DNA of 64,000 nt. Source: Bacteroidia bacterium. GTDB lineage: Bacteria; Bacteroidota; Bacteroidia; J057. The notes beneath the pieces are model-generated. The model was not told where the DNA came from and ran no database searches. It saw only the letters and a list, made by a program, of their open reading frames with translations. Location of the stretch: NCBI GenBank assembly GCA_022760475.1, contig JALEFZ010000006.1, positions 62,001-126,000 of the forward strand, read 5' to 3'. The translations under genes were made by a program, and so were the position numbers. Shown here piece after piece: positions 9,154 through 18,060 of this stretch (positions are counted from its first letter, which is position 1; every line of letters begins with the position of its first letter).

Positions 9154-9768
9154 ATGCACTACCTCGTTTTTGACTTAGAAATGACTGGAACTGAGCCTGG
9201 ATGGCATGAAATCATTCAAATTGGAGCAGTTCTTTATGATGAAAATTGGAAGGAGCTGGGAAGGTACCTGACCAATGTTTATCCCGAAAACGAGGAAAGT
9301 TATTCCCTTCCAGCCCTGGAAGTTCACGGCCTTTCCATGGAAATCCTCAATGATGCCCCAATGATCAACGAGGTGATTCCTGAAATGGAGAACTGGATTC
9401 TCAAAACCATGGGTAATTGGCCTGAAAAAATGGATAATCGGGACAAATCCAAGGCATTGAGATCCGTATTCCTTTGTGGCCAGAGTGTGGTAAATGACAT
9501 CAATTTTCTTAAGTTCGCCTACAGAGACGAGCACCTCAAATGGCCTTTTTCCAATACCCTGGTTGACCTGCATACCTTGAGCTTTTTCGTCTTTCCAATT
9601 ATGAAAAAGAAAGGAATGGATGTACCTCGTTCAAGAAGCCTGGAGGCCATTTCAAATTTCTTTGGCTATGAGCGAGAAGGCGACGACCATAACGCCCTCG
9701 AAGACGCAGTCCTGACAGCTAAATGCTTGATGGAAGTGTTTAAATTTAGAGATGGACTTATGGAATAG
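9154..9768 (+). CDS. DnaQ-like DEDDh 3'-5' exonuclease
   Basis: 204 residues forming one RNase H-fold exonuclease domain. The five DEDDh residues can be placed: D7 and E9 in FDLEMTG, D115 in SVVNDINFL, and H179 and D184 in DDHNALEDA. These hold two metal ions for 3'-5' removal of nucleotides. Family relatives include the DNA polymerase III epsilon subunit, RNase T and oligoribonuclease; the sequence alone does not tell which substrate is used. It has its own promoter 22 bases upstream and ends 12 bases from the convergent gene at 9781. Confidence 0.9.
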   Translation: MHYLVFDLEMTGTEPGWHEIIQIGAVLYDENWKELGRYLTNVYPENEESYSLPALEVHGLSMEILNDAPMINEVIPEMENWILKTMGNWPEKMDNRDKSKALRSVFLCGQSVVNDINFLKFAYRDEHLKWPFSNTLVDLHTLSFFVFPIMKKKGMDVPRSRSLEAISNFFGYEREGDDHNALEDAVLTAKCLMEVFKFRDGLME

Positions 9769-9780
9769 AATGACCTTGAT

Positions 9781-10875
9781 TTATTCCAATGAGTCTTTTT
9801 GTGCTTCGAAGAGAACAAGCAGCATGGCTCGTGTACTTTCCCAATCCCTCTCATAGGCTATTTCATAGCTGCTTTCCAAGGCTGTGCGTTTAACCCAATC
9901 CTTCACAGATTCTTCTGTAATCAGCCAATCTTTTAGGTGAAAATAGACCTGCCTTTGCCGGTTCCATGTGATCTTATATACCAGGTAAGTTTTGCTTTTT
10001 GACGCCAGTAAATCCAGAATTTCTCCCTCCATGACATCCAGGATTTGATTTGTTGTGTCCCCTGGCAAGCCCGTCGGATCTTCTGAATCAAACTGAATGG
10101 TAATTCCCAGCAACCAGGGAAATTCCCGCTTTTTGGCAAACTGATAGAAGTTTGGATTAATGAGGACAAAATTGGGCAAATTGTGGAACATCCCTTGAAG
10201 CAGGGCATATAGCTCTTCCACCTCATACCCTTCCAGCAGTTCAGTGTTTTCCGGAATAATGGGCAAACTGCCATCTAACCTTCCCCTATTCAGGTCATCT
10301 ACCAGCATGGGAAGCAGTTCCAACTGAGGAAGTTGATCCGGAGCCTCAAGCTCTGCGAGGTCGTGGAAGGCCAGAAAACGAATTTTTGTTGCTGCATCAT
10401 ATTCCCCAAGGAGGCTGTCCAACAGGATTTGACAAGCGATTAAAATATCTTCAGCTTCGGGATGATAGCCCTGGATATACAGGTGAAGTTCCAGGCGAGC
10501 CTCTATGATGCTGAATTCAAAACGTACTTCCTCTGCCTTGATGGTTCTGTGGCCAAGGTCGATGTGGTATTCGTCCATTTCTACCTTGGCACGAAAAGGA
10601 GTAATGGTCCATAGAGGCAATGGGGGAGCTTGGCTCACCAACTTAATGACTGCAGGAAAGGCATCTGAAACTCCATCGGCAGAAATAATGAATTCCCGCT
10701 TACCTTGATCGTCAAGGGGACTTATGGCAAAGGTTAGGTCTTCGTCAACCTCCTTTATCTTTTGACCCAATTGAGAAAACTTTTCCTCAAGATTTTGATT
10801 TTCGAGTTCAAGGTATTGGTTCTGAGACTGTTGAAACCAATTCCAAAATTTAGCTTCAGGTGAGAGAATCCCCAT
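9781..10875 (-). CDS. Conserved hypothetical protein, DUF695-like
   Basis: 364 residues, soluble, with no signal peptide. The N-terminal half (about 5-150) has an 'FWNWFQQ' start, a coiled-coil-prone Glu/Gln-rich helix and the pattern 'REFIISADG...FPAVIKLV', which I associate with a widespread Bacteroidota family without known function. The C-terminal half (about 240-355) has 'PWLLGITIQFD' and 'VYHLKDW' strands suggestive of DUF695, but this is a tentative recognition. It starts 83 bases from the divergent shikimate kinase gene and converges on the exonuclease gene. Confidence 0.6.
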   Translation of the reverse strand: MGILSPEAKFWNWFQQSQNQYLELENQNLEEKFSQLGQKIKEVDEDLTFAISPLDDQGKREFIISADGVSDAFPAVIKLVSQAPPLPLWTITPFRAKVEMDEYHIDLGHRTIKAEEVRFEFSIIEARLELHLYIQGYHPEAEDILIACQILLDSLLGEYDAATKIRFLAFHDLAELEAPDQLPQLELLPMLVDDLNRGRLDGSLPIIPENTELLEGYEVEELYALLQGMFHNLPNFVLINPNFYQFAKKREFPWLLGITIQFDSEDPTGLPGDTTNQILDVMEGEILDLLASKSKTYLVYKITWNRQRQVYFHLKDWLITEESVKDWVKRTALESSYEIAYERDWESTRAMLLVLFEAQKDSLE

Positions 10876-10958
10876 TATATTATTATCCCAATCAGTTCGA
10901 CAAAGATGTTTTCAATTTCATAATTTCGGAGGGATAAGACAATAAAGATTTGTTCCAA

Positions 10959-11465
10959 ATGAAAAAAGTCATCTTGCTGGGTTTCATGGGGTCTGGCAAA
11001 AGTACCCTGGGAAGAAGGATTCATGCTGCTACCGGCATTCAATTTGTAGACCTGGATACCTGGATTGAGGAATGGCAGGGGAGGAGCATCAGAGAAATAT
11101 TTGCTAAAGAGGGAGAGATGGCATTTAGAGAGATGGAGCATCAGGCGTTACATCAGTTGCAATCCCAACTCAGCGGAGACTGGCTGCTAGCCTGTGGAGG
11201 CGGCACTCCCTGTTTTGGAGGCAACATGGATCTGCTCAACAGCATAGGGACGACCATTTACCTAAAAGTTTCCCCCAAAGAACTCGCCAGGAGGATTTTT
11301 CCGGGTAAAGAACACAGACCCTTAATTGCGAACTATGAGCAAGATGAATTGGAGGAATTCATCAGAGACCTTTTAGGAAAAAGAGAAGCTTATTATGAAA
11401 GAGCCCACCTCATCCTAAATGAAAATGAGGTGGGTTCCTGGTTTAAAGAATTCTTGGAGAAATGA
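10959..11465 (+). CDS. aroK: Shikimate kinase
   Basis: 168 residues from the ATG at 10959; a TTG nine bases upstream is less likely. The P-loop GFMGSGKST (8-16), the shikimate-binding DLD (31-33), the 'ACGGGTPC' stretch with the conserved GGG, and a lid with 'KEHRPLI' are present, matching AroK/AroL. It phosphorylates shikimate at O3 in aromatic amino-acid synthesis. No other aro genes adjoin it. Its end lies 5 bases from the end of the convergent adaptor gene, and the last part of the CDS contains a perfect 10-base-stem hairpin (11404-11434). Confidence 0.96.
   Translation: MKKVILLGFMGSGKSTLGRRIHAATGIQFVDLDTWIEEWQGRSIREIFAKEGEMAFREMEHQALHQLQSQLSGDWLLACGGGTPCFGGNMDLLNSIGTTIYLKVSPKELARRIFPGKEHRPLIANYEQDELEEFIRDLLGKREAYYERAHLILNENEVGSWFKEFLEK
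11404..11434. other. Hairpin inside 3' end of aroK
   Basis: CCCACCTCAT and ATGAGGTGGG form a perfect 10-base stem with an 11-base loop. It is within the aroK coding sequence and 37 bases beyond the stop of the convergent adaptor gene. On the minus strand it is followed only by CTCTTTC, so it may slow polymerase for both genes rather than act as a textbook terminator. Confidence 0.45.
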
Positions 11466-11470
11466 CTTGA

Positions 11471-12718
11471 TTACTGGCGGCCATCAGCACGCTCTTTGCC
11501 ATCCTTGCCTTTCTTTGCTGCTTTTTTGCTCACCTCCATGCCATCCAGAGGCTTAGCACTTCTCAGCAAGGTCGAAGGTCCGACTACGATTTCAACTCCT
11601 TTTTCGAGTCCATCTGTTACCTCGATGTAATTGTTATCTGTCAATCCAATGGTGATTTCCTGTTTCTGGGCAGTGCCTCCAGTGAATTTATACACCACTT
11701 CTTTTCCATCTTTTACACCTACTGCTTCGATTGGAACAGCCGTAACGTCAGTGGCTGTATCTGTTAGGATTTCTACAATCGCCGTCATACCTGGCCTGAA
11801 TGGATTTTTTCCTTTTCTGCTTTCAAGCTCTTTGTAAGAGTCAGGATTCAAGGCAACTTTGACATCAAAATTTGTTACCTGGTCTGTTGTCGCTACACCA
11901 CTTGTATTAGCTGAATAGGCAATTTCTGTTACCCTTCCTGTAAATTTTTGATTAGGGAAAGCATCAACCTCAATATTAGCATGTTGCCCGAGTGCAATAT
12001 CTACGATGCTATTCTCATTGATTTGTACCAATACTTCCATGCTGGAAAGATCTGCGATTTTCAGGATTTCAGATCCGGACATCATCCCTGTTCCCACCAC
12101 ACGTTGACCAACTTCAGCGGTAAGAAGTGTTACAGTTCCATCCATTGAAGCATAAATATTGGTTCGATCCAGGCTTTGTCTGGCTTGCTTTTTCGTTGCC
12201 TCAGCACTTTTTATCTGGTAGAATGCAGCATTGGCATTGTATTTCGAAGATTGATACTGCGATTTGGAGACATTGAAGCTCAATTGAGCATTTTCAAGCT
12301 CTACTTGAGAGACCACTCCATCTTTGAAGAGCTTGCTGGTCCTTGCCAGGGAGACGGAATCCTGTAACAATGTTGCCTTTGCCTGACTCAAGGCTGCTTT
12401 GGCTTGCAGGTGGGCTGCCTTGGCTTGGTTAAGGGCTGCCACAGCTTGCTCCAATTGGGCACGTAGATCATCTGGGCGAATGGTCAAAAGCAGTTCTCCT
12501 TTTTTCACCTTTTCCCCTTCTCTGACAGCTATTGATACCACCTCTCCAGATACATCAGGAGCTACCGGAACATCAATGGTCGGCTGTATCGTACCGGTTT
12601 CTTCAACCCTGGCGTAAATGGTGCGTGCTTCTACCAGGGCTGTTTCAACCTCCATGCCTCCTTTTTTACATGAAAAAAAGACCACGGGAAGAAATAGTAC
12701 AAGAAATCTAAACTTCAT
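11471..12718 (-). CDS. Efflux periplasmic adaptor (membrane fusion protein), lipoprotein
   Basis: 415 residues. The lipobox VVFFSC (Cys17) marks a lipoprotein. A lipoyl/barrel-sandwich half 'PDVSGEVVSIAVREGEKVKKGELLL' (about 54-80) leads into a long Ala/Gln/Lys coiled-coil hairpin (about 85-190), then the second lipoyl half with 'ASMDGTV', a beta-barrel and the membrane-proximal domain. This is the HlyD/MacA/AcrA family, which bridges an inner-membrane pump and TolC. The TolC-type gene lies upstream on the same strand, but a strong terminator separates them, and no ABC or RND permease lies downstream: the next gene is the convergent aroK. The partner pump must be encoded elsewhere. Confidence 0.93.
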   Translation of the reverse strand: MKFRFLVLFLPVVFFSCKKGGMEVETALVEARTIYARVEETGTIQPTIDVPVAPDVSGEVVSIAVREGEKVKKGELLLTIRPDDLRAQLEQAVAALNQAKAAHLQAKAALSQAKATLLQDSVSLARTSKLFKDGVVSQVELENAQLSFNVSKSQYQSSKYNANAAFYQIKSAEATKKQARQSLDRTNIYASMDGTVTLLTAEVGQRVVGTGMMSGSEILKIADLSSMEVLVQINENSIVDIALGQHANIEVDAFPNQKFTGRVTEIAYSANTSGVATTDQVTNFDVKVALNPDSYKELESRKGKNPFRPGMTAIVEILTDTATDVTAVPIEAVGVKDGKEVVYKFTGGTAQKQEITIGLTDNNYIEVTDGLEKGVEIVVGPSTLLRSAKPLDGMEVSKKAAKKGKDGKERADGRQ

Positions 12719-12863
12719 TCTTTCTGCGTTAGGTTGGTAAAATTAATTAAGTAAGGAGAGAAAATGAAAGCAATGGTCTAGGACTAAGGCCTGTTTGTCA
12801 AATAAAATCAACCTGAATGATTTCCTCCCCTCCCCATGATTTGAGCTAAAATCACAAAAAGCA

Positions 12864-12893
12864 TGTGCCATTCTCTGATCAGAGAATGGCACA
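12864..12893 (-). terminator. 30-base perfect palindrome, terminator of tolC-type gene
   Basis: TGTGCCATTCTCTGA is followed directly by its exact reverse complement. It lies 33 bases past the stop of the TolC-type gene; on the minus strand the stem is followed by TGCTTTTTG. This looks like a rho-independent terminator. The perfect symmetry with no spacer would also suit a dimeric DNA-binding protein controlling the downstream adaptor gene. Confidence 0.7.
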
Positions 12894-12925
12894 GCATAGA
12901 ATTTATGTATCCTGCTTTTATATCA

Positions 12926-14356
12926 TCAATCAAAAGAAATATCCTTGCCTTGATAGAAATCCAGGATCTTACTTCGGAATAAGTAATCGTACTTGGCCCT
13001 TAGAAGGTCAAACTTGGCCCTGTTCAGGTTGTTTTTGGCAACAAGAAAATCTACAGAGTTGGCCGCACCAAGATCATACTGACGCTGAATGTTATCGTAA
13101 GTGAGTTCCAATGCACCCACCTGCTTGGTGGTAGAAGTATAGGTAGAGTAAGCATTTCTCGCGTCGACATAGGCTTGTTCAATTGCTTGTTGCAGGCTTT
13201 GTCTGGCAAGCTCTGCGCTCAACTGAGCCTGTTTTACCCCGATCGAAGCCAGCTCCATGTTGGACTTCACGCTTCTGCGGTTGTAGATGGGAATGTCAAG
13301 CCTTAGCCCTAGCCCTACATTGTAGTTGTCCAATAACTGGTTGAAGAATGGATAGTCTCCAAAAATGGGTTGATTAGAAAAAATGGTTAAGTTTTGTTCT
13401 ATTCCTCCAACTTCTGTTTTTAAAACAGAAGCAACTTCTTGTTCTCCTACCTGCTGAAGACGACCCCCTGACCATGCGGTGAAAACACTCACTCCTAAAG
13501 TCAGGCTTGGATACATGCTGGCTTCAGCGATTTTAATATCTTTTTCAGCACTCTTAACCCTGAGGTCAGCTGCTGTAATACTTGGCTGGGCTTGCTCCGC
13601 AAAAGCAAAAATTTCCTTGGTAGGAGTCAAAGAAAATGACTTGCTTGGATCTTCCAACTCAGGCTTTTCGATTCCGAAGGGTTGATCAGGATCAAGGCGT
13701 AACAGCTGCTGCAAACTCAAATATGCCAATTCAAGGGTATTTTGAGCATTTACAACTTGAAGTTCCTCTGTAGCAATCTGAGATTGGATCTGAGCGAGGT
13801 CTGCCTGGGCAAGAGAACCTGCTTTGACAAGCTTTTGTGTCCTTTCAAGCTGTTCCTCAGTTGAGGTAACCTGCAACTCAGCACTTTCCAGGATCTCTGC
13901 CTGAAATAGGATGTTGAGGTAGGCAAGGGTAACATTGAGTGCCAGGTCATACTCAGCCTGGGTAACATCTTTGTTGGATGCTTCCAAGTCAAGCTCCCTT
14001 TTTTCAATGGTTTTGGTTAATCTTCCATAGTTCCAGAGAGTGATGTTCGAATTTCCACTAATGTTCAAAGCGTCAAATCTCTGGTCGATGAATTCGTTGG
14101 TAGTAGGGTCAATGGATCGTCCAAAAGATGATGACCATTGAGGCCCAATGTTTAAGTTCGGGTAGCGTGCAGCCTTGGAAGTAAGCAAGTTTACACTGCT
14201 GCTTTGTTGGTTCAGTTTGGCCTGTTGGAGCGTAAGGTTGTTTTCCATGGCATGATCCAGACATCTTTTGAGGCTCCAGATGTTGCCATCCTGGGCCTGT
14301 CCACACATCGGGAGCAGTAAAAAACTAAACCATAAAATCGGTAGGTACTTGTTCAT
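12926..14356 (-). CDS. TolC-family outer-membrane efflux protein
   Basis: 476 residues from the ATG at 14356; an in-frame ATG at 14386 would add ten residues before the signal peptide. The signal peptide ends at about residue 22 (CGQAQ). Two OEP repeats follow, each with long Gln/Ala-rich helices, e.g. 'LTLQQAKLNQQSSSVNLLTS' and 'LRVKSAEKDIKIAEASMYPS', and strand segments such as 'LGLRLDIPIYNRRSVKSN'. It forms the outer-membrane exit duct of tripartite pumps or type I secretion. The adaptor gene follows 207 bases downstream beyond a strong palindromic terminator. Confidence 0.93.
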   Translation of the reverse strand: MNKYLPILWFSFLLLPMCGQAQDGNIWSLKRCLDHAMENNLTLQQAKLNQQSSSVNLLTSKAARYPNLNIGPQWSSSFGRSIDPTTNEFIDQRFDALNISGNSNITLWNYGRLTKTIEKRELDLEASNKDVTQAEYDLALNVTLAYLNILFQAEILESAELQVTSTEEQLERTQKLVKAGSLAQADLAQIQSQIATEELQVVNAQNTLELAYLSLQQLLRLDPDQPFGIEKPELEDPSKSFSLTPTKEIFAFAEQAQPSITAADLRVKSAEKDIKIAEASMYPSLTLGVSVFTAWSGGRLQQVGEQEVASVLKTEVGGIEQNLTIFSNQPIFGDYPFFNQLLDNYNVGLGLRLDIPIYNRRSVKSNMELASIGVKQAQLSAELARQSLQQAIEQAYVDARNAYSTYTSTTKQVGALELTYDNIQRQYDLGAANSVDFLVAKNNLNRAKFDLLRAKYDYLFRSKILDFYQGKDISFD

Positions 14357-14515
14357 GATGGTTGCTGTTTTTTTGAGTATAAACATAATAGTCAGGAAAA
14401 CAGGTGGCTAAAAATAGGGACTAGTAAATCCATGGACAAACGAAGGTAGGCGATTTCGCAAGAATAAGGCCTCACCTAAAGTCAATTTTTGTAAAAAGAT
14501 ATCACTGAATTCCTT

Positions 14516-15190
14516 TCAATCCGTTGGGTTCAGGTACTGAACTTCATGGATCCAGTCCAGACTTCTCAAGTAGGTAAGGCTCAATTCTCTCATTTCCGAG
14601 TCCAATTCAAAAACCAGTTTTGCCAGGTCTTTTTTACCTTTTCTGTTCACAGTAAGGGTTGCAATGTTGCACTTTTCATACTGTAGTACATTTGAAATAA
14701 AGGCAATACTTCCTTCCTGATCCTGAGCTGTTACTATAAGAGTCGGAACTTGTGAAGTAAAATTGCAAGAAAAACCATCAATTTCGACTATAGAAATTAA
14801 TCCCCCTCCTCGAGATATGCCGAGAACCTTGGTTTTATTTTGTACCCCTGTAGCTTTGATTTTAATAGAGTTGGGATGAAGGGCAGAGGCATTGGCAGAA
14901 GTTTTAAAGTTATAATTCAAGCCTTCCTTTTTTGCCAGTTCAGGAGAATCCTTAAGGCGGTCATCGTCCGGAGCCATGCCCATTAGGCCTGCCAGGATGG
15001 CTCGATCGCTTCCGTGACCTTCATAAGTCCTTGCAAATGAGTTGTAAAAAGTAATTTCTACCTCCTGGGGAGTCTCTCCCAATATCTTTCGGGCGACCCT
15101 ACCGATTCGGGCTACACCTGCAGTATGCGAACTCGAGGGACCAATCATTACAGGCCCGATCATATCAAATATACTACTTCTCTCTGCCAT
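14516..15190 (-). CDS. sdaAB: L-serine dehydratase, iron-sulfur-dependent, beta subunit
   Basis: 224 residues from the ATG at 15190 (MAERSSIFDMIGPVMIGPSS); the longer frame upstream adds a sequence unlike the family. The 'GPSSSHTAG' motif near residue 15 is the signature of the beta domain, followed by 'SFARTYEGHGSDRAILAGL'. A C-terminal ACT-like domain (about 150-220) starts at 'PTLIVTAQDQEGSIAFISN'. With the alpha subunit, which carries the 4Fe-4S cluster and is not in this window, it converts L-serine to pyruvate and ammonia. A separate alpha gene is usual in two-gene systems, though normally the pair is adjacent. Confidence 0.92.
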   Translation of the reverse strand: MAERSSIFDMIGPVMIGPSSSHTAGVARIGRVARKILGETPQEVEITFYNSFARTYEGHGSDRAILAGLMGMAPDDDRLKDSPELAKKEGLNYNFKTSANASALHPNSIKIKATGVQNKTKVLGISRGGGLISIVEIDGFSCNFTSQVPTLIVTAQDQEGSIAFISNVLQYEKCNIATLTVNRKGKKDLAKLVFELDSEMRELSLTYLRSLDWIHEVQYLNPTD

Positions 15191-15623
15191 GTCGTTTGAA
15201 AAAAAGGAAATTGAACATTGGAAAAATGGTAGTGAACAAATGCATTTATCTAAAATGCAGAGATATTTCTCCAATTCCTCCCGTTAGAGATAATTTTTCA
15301 TTTTCTAAAAGCAATTCCGATTTTGGTTTTCTGATTAATGATATTATGAGTTGATGCATTATTAAAATTCAAATAAAAACCCAGTAGGGGATTTCAATTT
15401 AGAATTGTATAAATAGCGTTAACGAATCTGTAAACTCAAAAAGATTGGTTTGTGGAATGTAGGAGAGTCCTGATAATTCATTAGAATTTCAGAAAAAAAT
15501 CATGCAGATTGCATCTGGTATTTTTAGAAGTGCTTCCTACTACATAAACTATCCTATCATTCACATTTTTCGATTGGAATTCAATTATTATTGGCACATC
15601 TATACCCTTTAAGTGTTGGCGAC
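15191..15623. other. Intergenic region upstream of PorP-like gene
   Basis: 433 AT-rich bases between divergent sdaAB and the PorP/SprF-like gene. It must hold promoters for both. TATTATTG at 15586-15593 is a one-mismatch match to TAnnTTTG but lacks a well-spaced TTTG upstream, so I do not call a promoter. No ORF or RNA gene is apparent. Confidence 0.5.
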
Positions 15624-16625
15624 ATGAAAAGAATTTTTGCTCAGGCCTTAGTAACCCTGGTTGTGATGCTGGCTACTATGACTCAGTCATTCGCACAGGA
15701 CCCTCAGTATTCTCAGTTTTATTCTAACCTTGTAATGCTCAATCCAGCCTTTACCGGTTCTGGGATTGGACCCAGGGTAGCTTTGAACTCTCGTGGACAA
15801 TGGATCAAAATTCCTGGCTTCTACCAGCAATTTGCTGCATCATTTGACATGCCTGTTCAGTTTTTGGGATCTACTCAGGGACTCGGGGTAAACTTCAGTG
15901 CAGACAGGGCGGGTGAAGGAGACCTGACCAAACTAAACATCACATTCAATTACGCATATCAATTGGAGATTGCCGATGATAACTTCCTGCGCTTTGGATT
16001 GAGCGGTGGAATTTTCCAGGCAAGCATTGATCCCTTCAAGTTGACCTTCCCGGATCAGTTGGATCCATTGGGTGGCGGTATAGGATCTACCCTTGAACCC
16101 TTGGGTAATTGGTCTCAGAACCGTATCACAGAGGATGTCAATGCAGGTGTCGCCTTCTTTAATGAGTACGCATGGTTAGGGTTTACTGTAAACCACATTA
16201 CCCAGCCAGATGAAATCTTTACACTAAGAGGAAGTGGTGTAGATACACGCCTTCCAAGAAAATATACCCTTACAGGTGGATTGAATATCCCCATTCGCAG
16301 CATGAACAGCAGAAGAGATGTCTCTATCACTCCTGCATTCCTGACCAAATTCCAGGGAGATTTCTTCCAGGTAGACGCAGGTCTTTATGTAAATGCTGAC
16401 CCTATGGTATTTGGAGTATGGTATCGCCACCAGGATGCTGTTATCGGTCTTGTAGGCATCAGGTATGAGAATATCAGCTTTGGTATTTCTTATGACTATA
16501 CCACTTCGCAGCTGCGTCAGGCCAATTCAGGTGGATCTATTGAGGCCTCAGTAGTAATGGAATTTGAATCCGCTTACCGAGTTAAGGGGATTAAGCACAG
16601 AAAACTTCCTTGTCCTCGCTTCTAA
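15624..16625 (+). CDS. PorP/SprF family type IX secretion membrane protein
   Basis: 333 residues from the ATG at 15624. The signal peptide is cleaved at about residue 25 (QSFAQ) and followed directly by the family signature 'DPQYSQFYSNLVMLNPAFTG'. The rest is a barrel with 'GLGVNFSADRAGEGDLTKLN' and 'FGISYDYTTSQL' strands, ending in a typical final barrel strand region. PorP in P. gingivalis is part of the T9SS; SprF in Flavobacterium helps move the adhesin SprB. In many Bacteroidota a PorP/SprF copy accompanies each large secreted protein. Here it stands 152 bases before a GldJ-like lipoprotein, an arrangement recalling porP-porK, but no porL, porM or porN follows. Confidence 0.92.
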   Translation: MKRIFAQALVTLVVMLATMTQSFAQDPQYSQFYSNLVMLNPAFTGSGIGPRVALNSRGQWIKIPGFYQQFAASFDMPVQFLGSTQGLGVNFSADRAGEGDLTKLNITFNYAYQLEIADDNFLRFGLSGGIFQASIDPFKLTFPDQLDPLGGGIGSTLEPLGNWSQNRITEDVNAGVAFFNEYAWLGFTVNHITQPDEIFTLRGSGVDTRLPRKYTLTGGLNIPIRSMNSRRDVSITPAFLTKFQGDFFQVDAGLYVNADPMVFGVWYRHQDAVIGLVGIRYENISFGISYDYTTSQLRQANSGGSIEASVVMEFESAYRVKGIKHRKLPCPRF

Positions 16626-16648
16626 CTGGTGGGGTGATGGCAAACTTG

Positions 16649-16662
16649 GTACATTAATGTAC
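16649..16662. repeat. 14-base palindrome between porP-like and gldJ-like genes
   Basis: GTACATTAATGTAC is its own reverse complement and lies 24 bases after the PorP-like stop. There is no T-run, so it is more likely a protein-binding site or an mRNA stem than a terminator. Confidence 0.4.
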
Positions 16663-16777
16663 AGAAACGCCCAAACAGGGAACTTCAATTAAGCATAGTT
16701 TTTGAATATCACATATACCTTCTGTTTTAGTTAAGTCAAGACGCAAAATAATCGTCTCGAAAAACCGGCATAAGAAC

Positions 16778-17947
16778 ATGAGAAGTATCATTTTTGGATT
16801 AACGGCTCTTCTGGTTGCAGGATTCATGGCAAGCTGCGCCAGCCACAAAGAAAAAATCAACCGCGTAGGAAAGGTAGATGCCAACACAGGTATCAAATTC
16901 GACGAGGATACCTACGAACCTATCAAGTTCAAGCAGAATGATCCTGCTCCAGGATTGACCCTAGTTGAAGGTGGTACCTTCATGATGGGTGGTGGAGAAA
17001 AGGACATCGAGATGATCATGAACAATCGTCAGCGTCAGGTAACTGTGCAGTCTTTCTATATGGACATCGCAGAAGTTTCAAACCTGAACTGGAAAGTCTT
17101 CCTTTCTACCCGCGACGACGCTACTGGCGGTTTGATGAAAGAGGAATTGATGCCAGACACCAGCGTTTGGTTGAGAGACCTTGCCTTCAATGACCCCTAC
17201 GCTGAGACATATTACCAGCACCCTGCTTTCAACATGTATCCCGTAGTAGGAGTTACCTGGCACCAGGCCAACGAATACTGTAAGTGGAGAACTGAGATCG
17301 TAAACAAGCGTCTCATGAAAGAAAGCAAGGACTCTTCCAAATTTACAAAATATCCTTCTTACCGCCTTCCAACTGAGGCAGAGTGGGAATACGCTGCCCG
17401 TGGTCTTCAGGAATCTGAGGTTTACTCATGGGAAGGAAAATCTCTTCGCAACGCCAAGGGTAAGTTTCGCGCCAACTTCAAGCGTGGACGTGGAGACTAC
17501 GCTGGATGGAGAGGTGGAGATGGCCACCACATGACTGATGGCTATATGATCACTGCTCCAGTTAAAGAGTTCTGGCCAAATGACTTCGGTCTATTCAACA
17601 TGTCTGGAAACGTTGCAGAGTGGACTCAGGATACTTACCGTCTACTTTCTCCAGAAGACGTAGATGACTTCAACCCATTCCGCCGCAAGGGTAAAACCAC
17701 CATCCGTCCTGATGATTGGTTGGATGACGTAAACTACAAAGACAAAGAATCTCTTCTTTTCAACCCGGATGACAACGCTGCTCTAGGTTCTGATTTCTTT
17801 GACAATGTTAAAGTTTACCGTGGAGGTTCATGGAATGACATCGCTTACTACCTGTCTCCAGGTGTACGTAGATATTTCCCCGCTGACTCTTCAAGTGCTA
17901 CCATCGGATTCCGTTGTGCAATGGTACGTGTAGGAAGCCCTGACTAA
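16778..17947 (+). CDS. gldJ: GldJ-like lipoprotein (formylglycine-generating-enzyme fold)
   Basis: 389 residues. Lipobox GFMASC gives Cys20 as lipid anchor. The rest is an FGE/SUMF-type domain beginning 'LTLVEGGTFMMGGGEKD' (about 61), with 'VTVQSFYMDIAEVSN', 'YPVVGVTWHQANEYCKWR', 'YRLPTEAEWEYAARG', 'GKFRANFKRGRGDY' and 'NVAEWTQDTYR', all typical of the GldJ/GldK group. GldJ is required for gliding and T9SS function in Flavobacterium, and the fold is structural rather than enzymatic there. At 389 residues it is shorter than Flavobacterium GldJ (about 560), so the name is by motif, not full-length identity. Codons end mostly in C, suggesting strong expression. It follows the PorP/SprF-like gene and has its own terminator. 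Confidence 0.85.
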   Translation: MRSIIFGLTALLVAGFMASCASHKEKINRVGKVDANTGIKFDEDTYEPIKFKQNDPAPGLTLVEGGTFMMGGGEKDIEMIMNNRQRQVTVQSFYMDIAEVSNLNWKVFLSTRDDATGGLMKEELMPDTSVWLRDLAFNDPYAETYYQHPAFNMYPVVGVTWHQANEYCKWRTEIVNKRLMKESKDSSKFTKYPSYRLPTEAEWEYAARGLQESEVYSWEGKSLRNAKGKFRANFKRGRGDYAGWRGGDGHHMTDGYMITAPVKEFWPNDFGLFNMSGNVAEWTQDTYRLLSPEDVDDFNPFRRKGKTTIRPDDWLDDVNYKDKESLLFNPDDNAALGSDFFDNVKVYRGGSWNDIAYYLSPGVRRYFPADSSSATIGFRCAMVRVGSPD

Positions 17948-17974
17948 TTCGAAGAAGGTTACTGATAATAAATG

Positions 17975-18005
17975 ACAGGTGTCTGTAAAGGCACCTGTTT
18001 TTTTT
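17975..18005 (+). terminator. Terminator of gldJ-like gene
   Basis: Stem ACAGGTG / CACCTGT with a 10-base loop, then an unbroken run of eight T residues. Confidence 0.85.
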
Positions 18006-18060
18006 ATTTATTGCATATAGCCAAACGTCATTTTTACCTGATAAGCATACAAGTAAATCA

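Noticed and set aside
15591..15623. TTG at 15591 as the start of the PorP-like protein
   Set aside because: The ATG at 15624 gives a clean signal peptide; the extra 11 residues would precede it without purpose.
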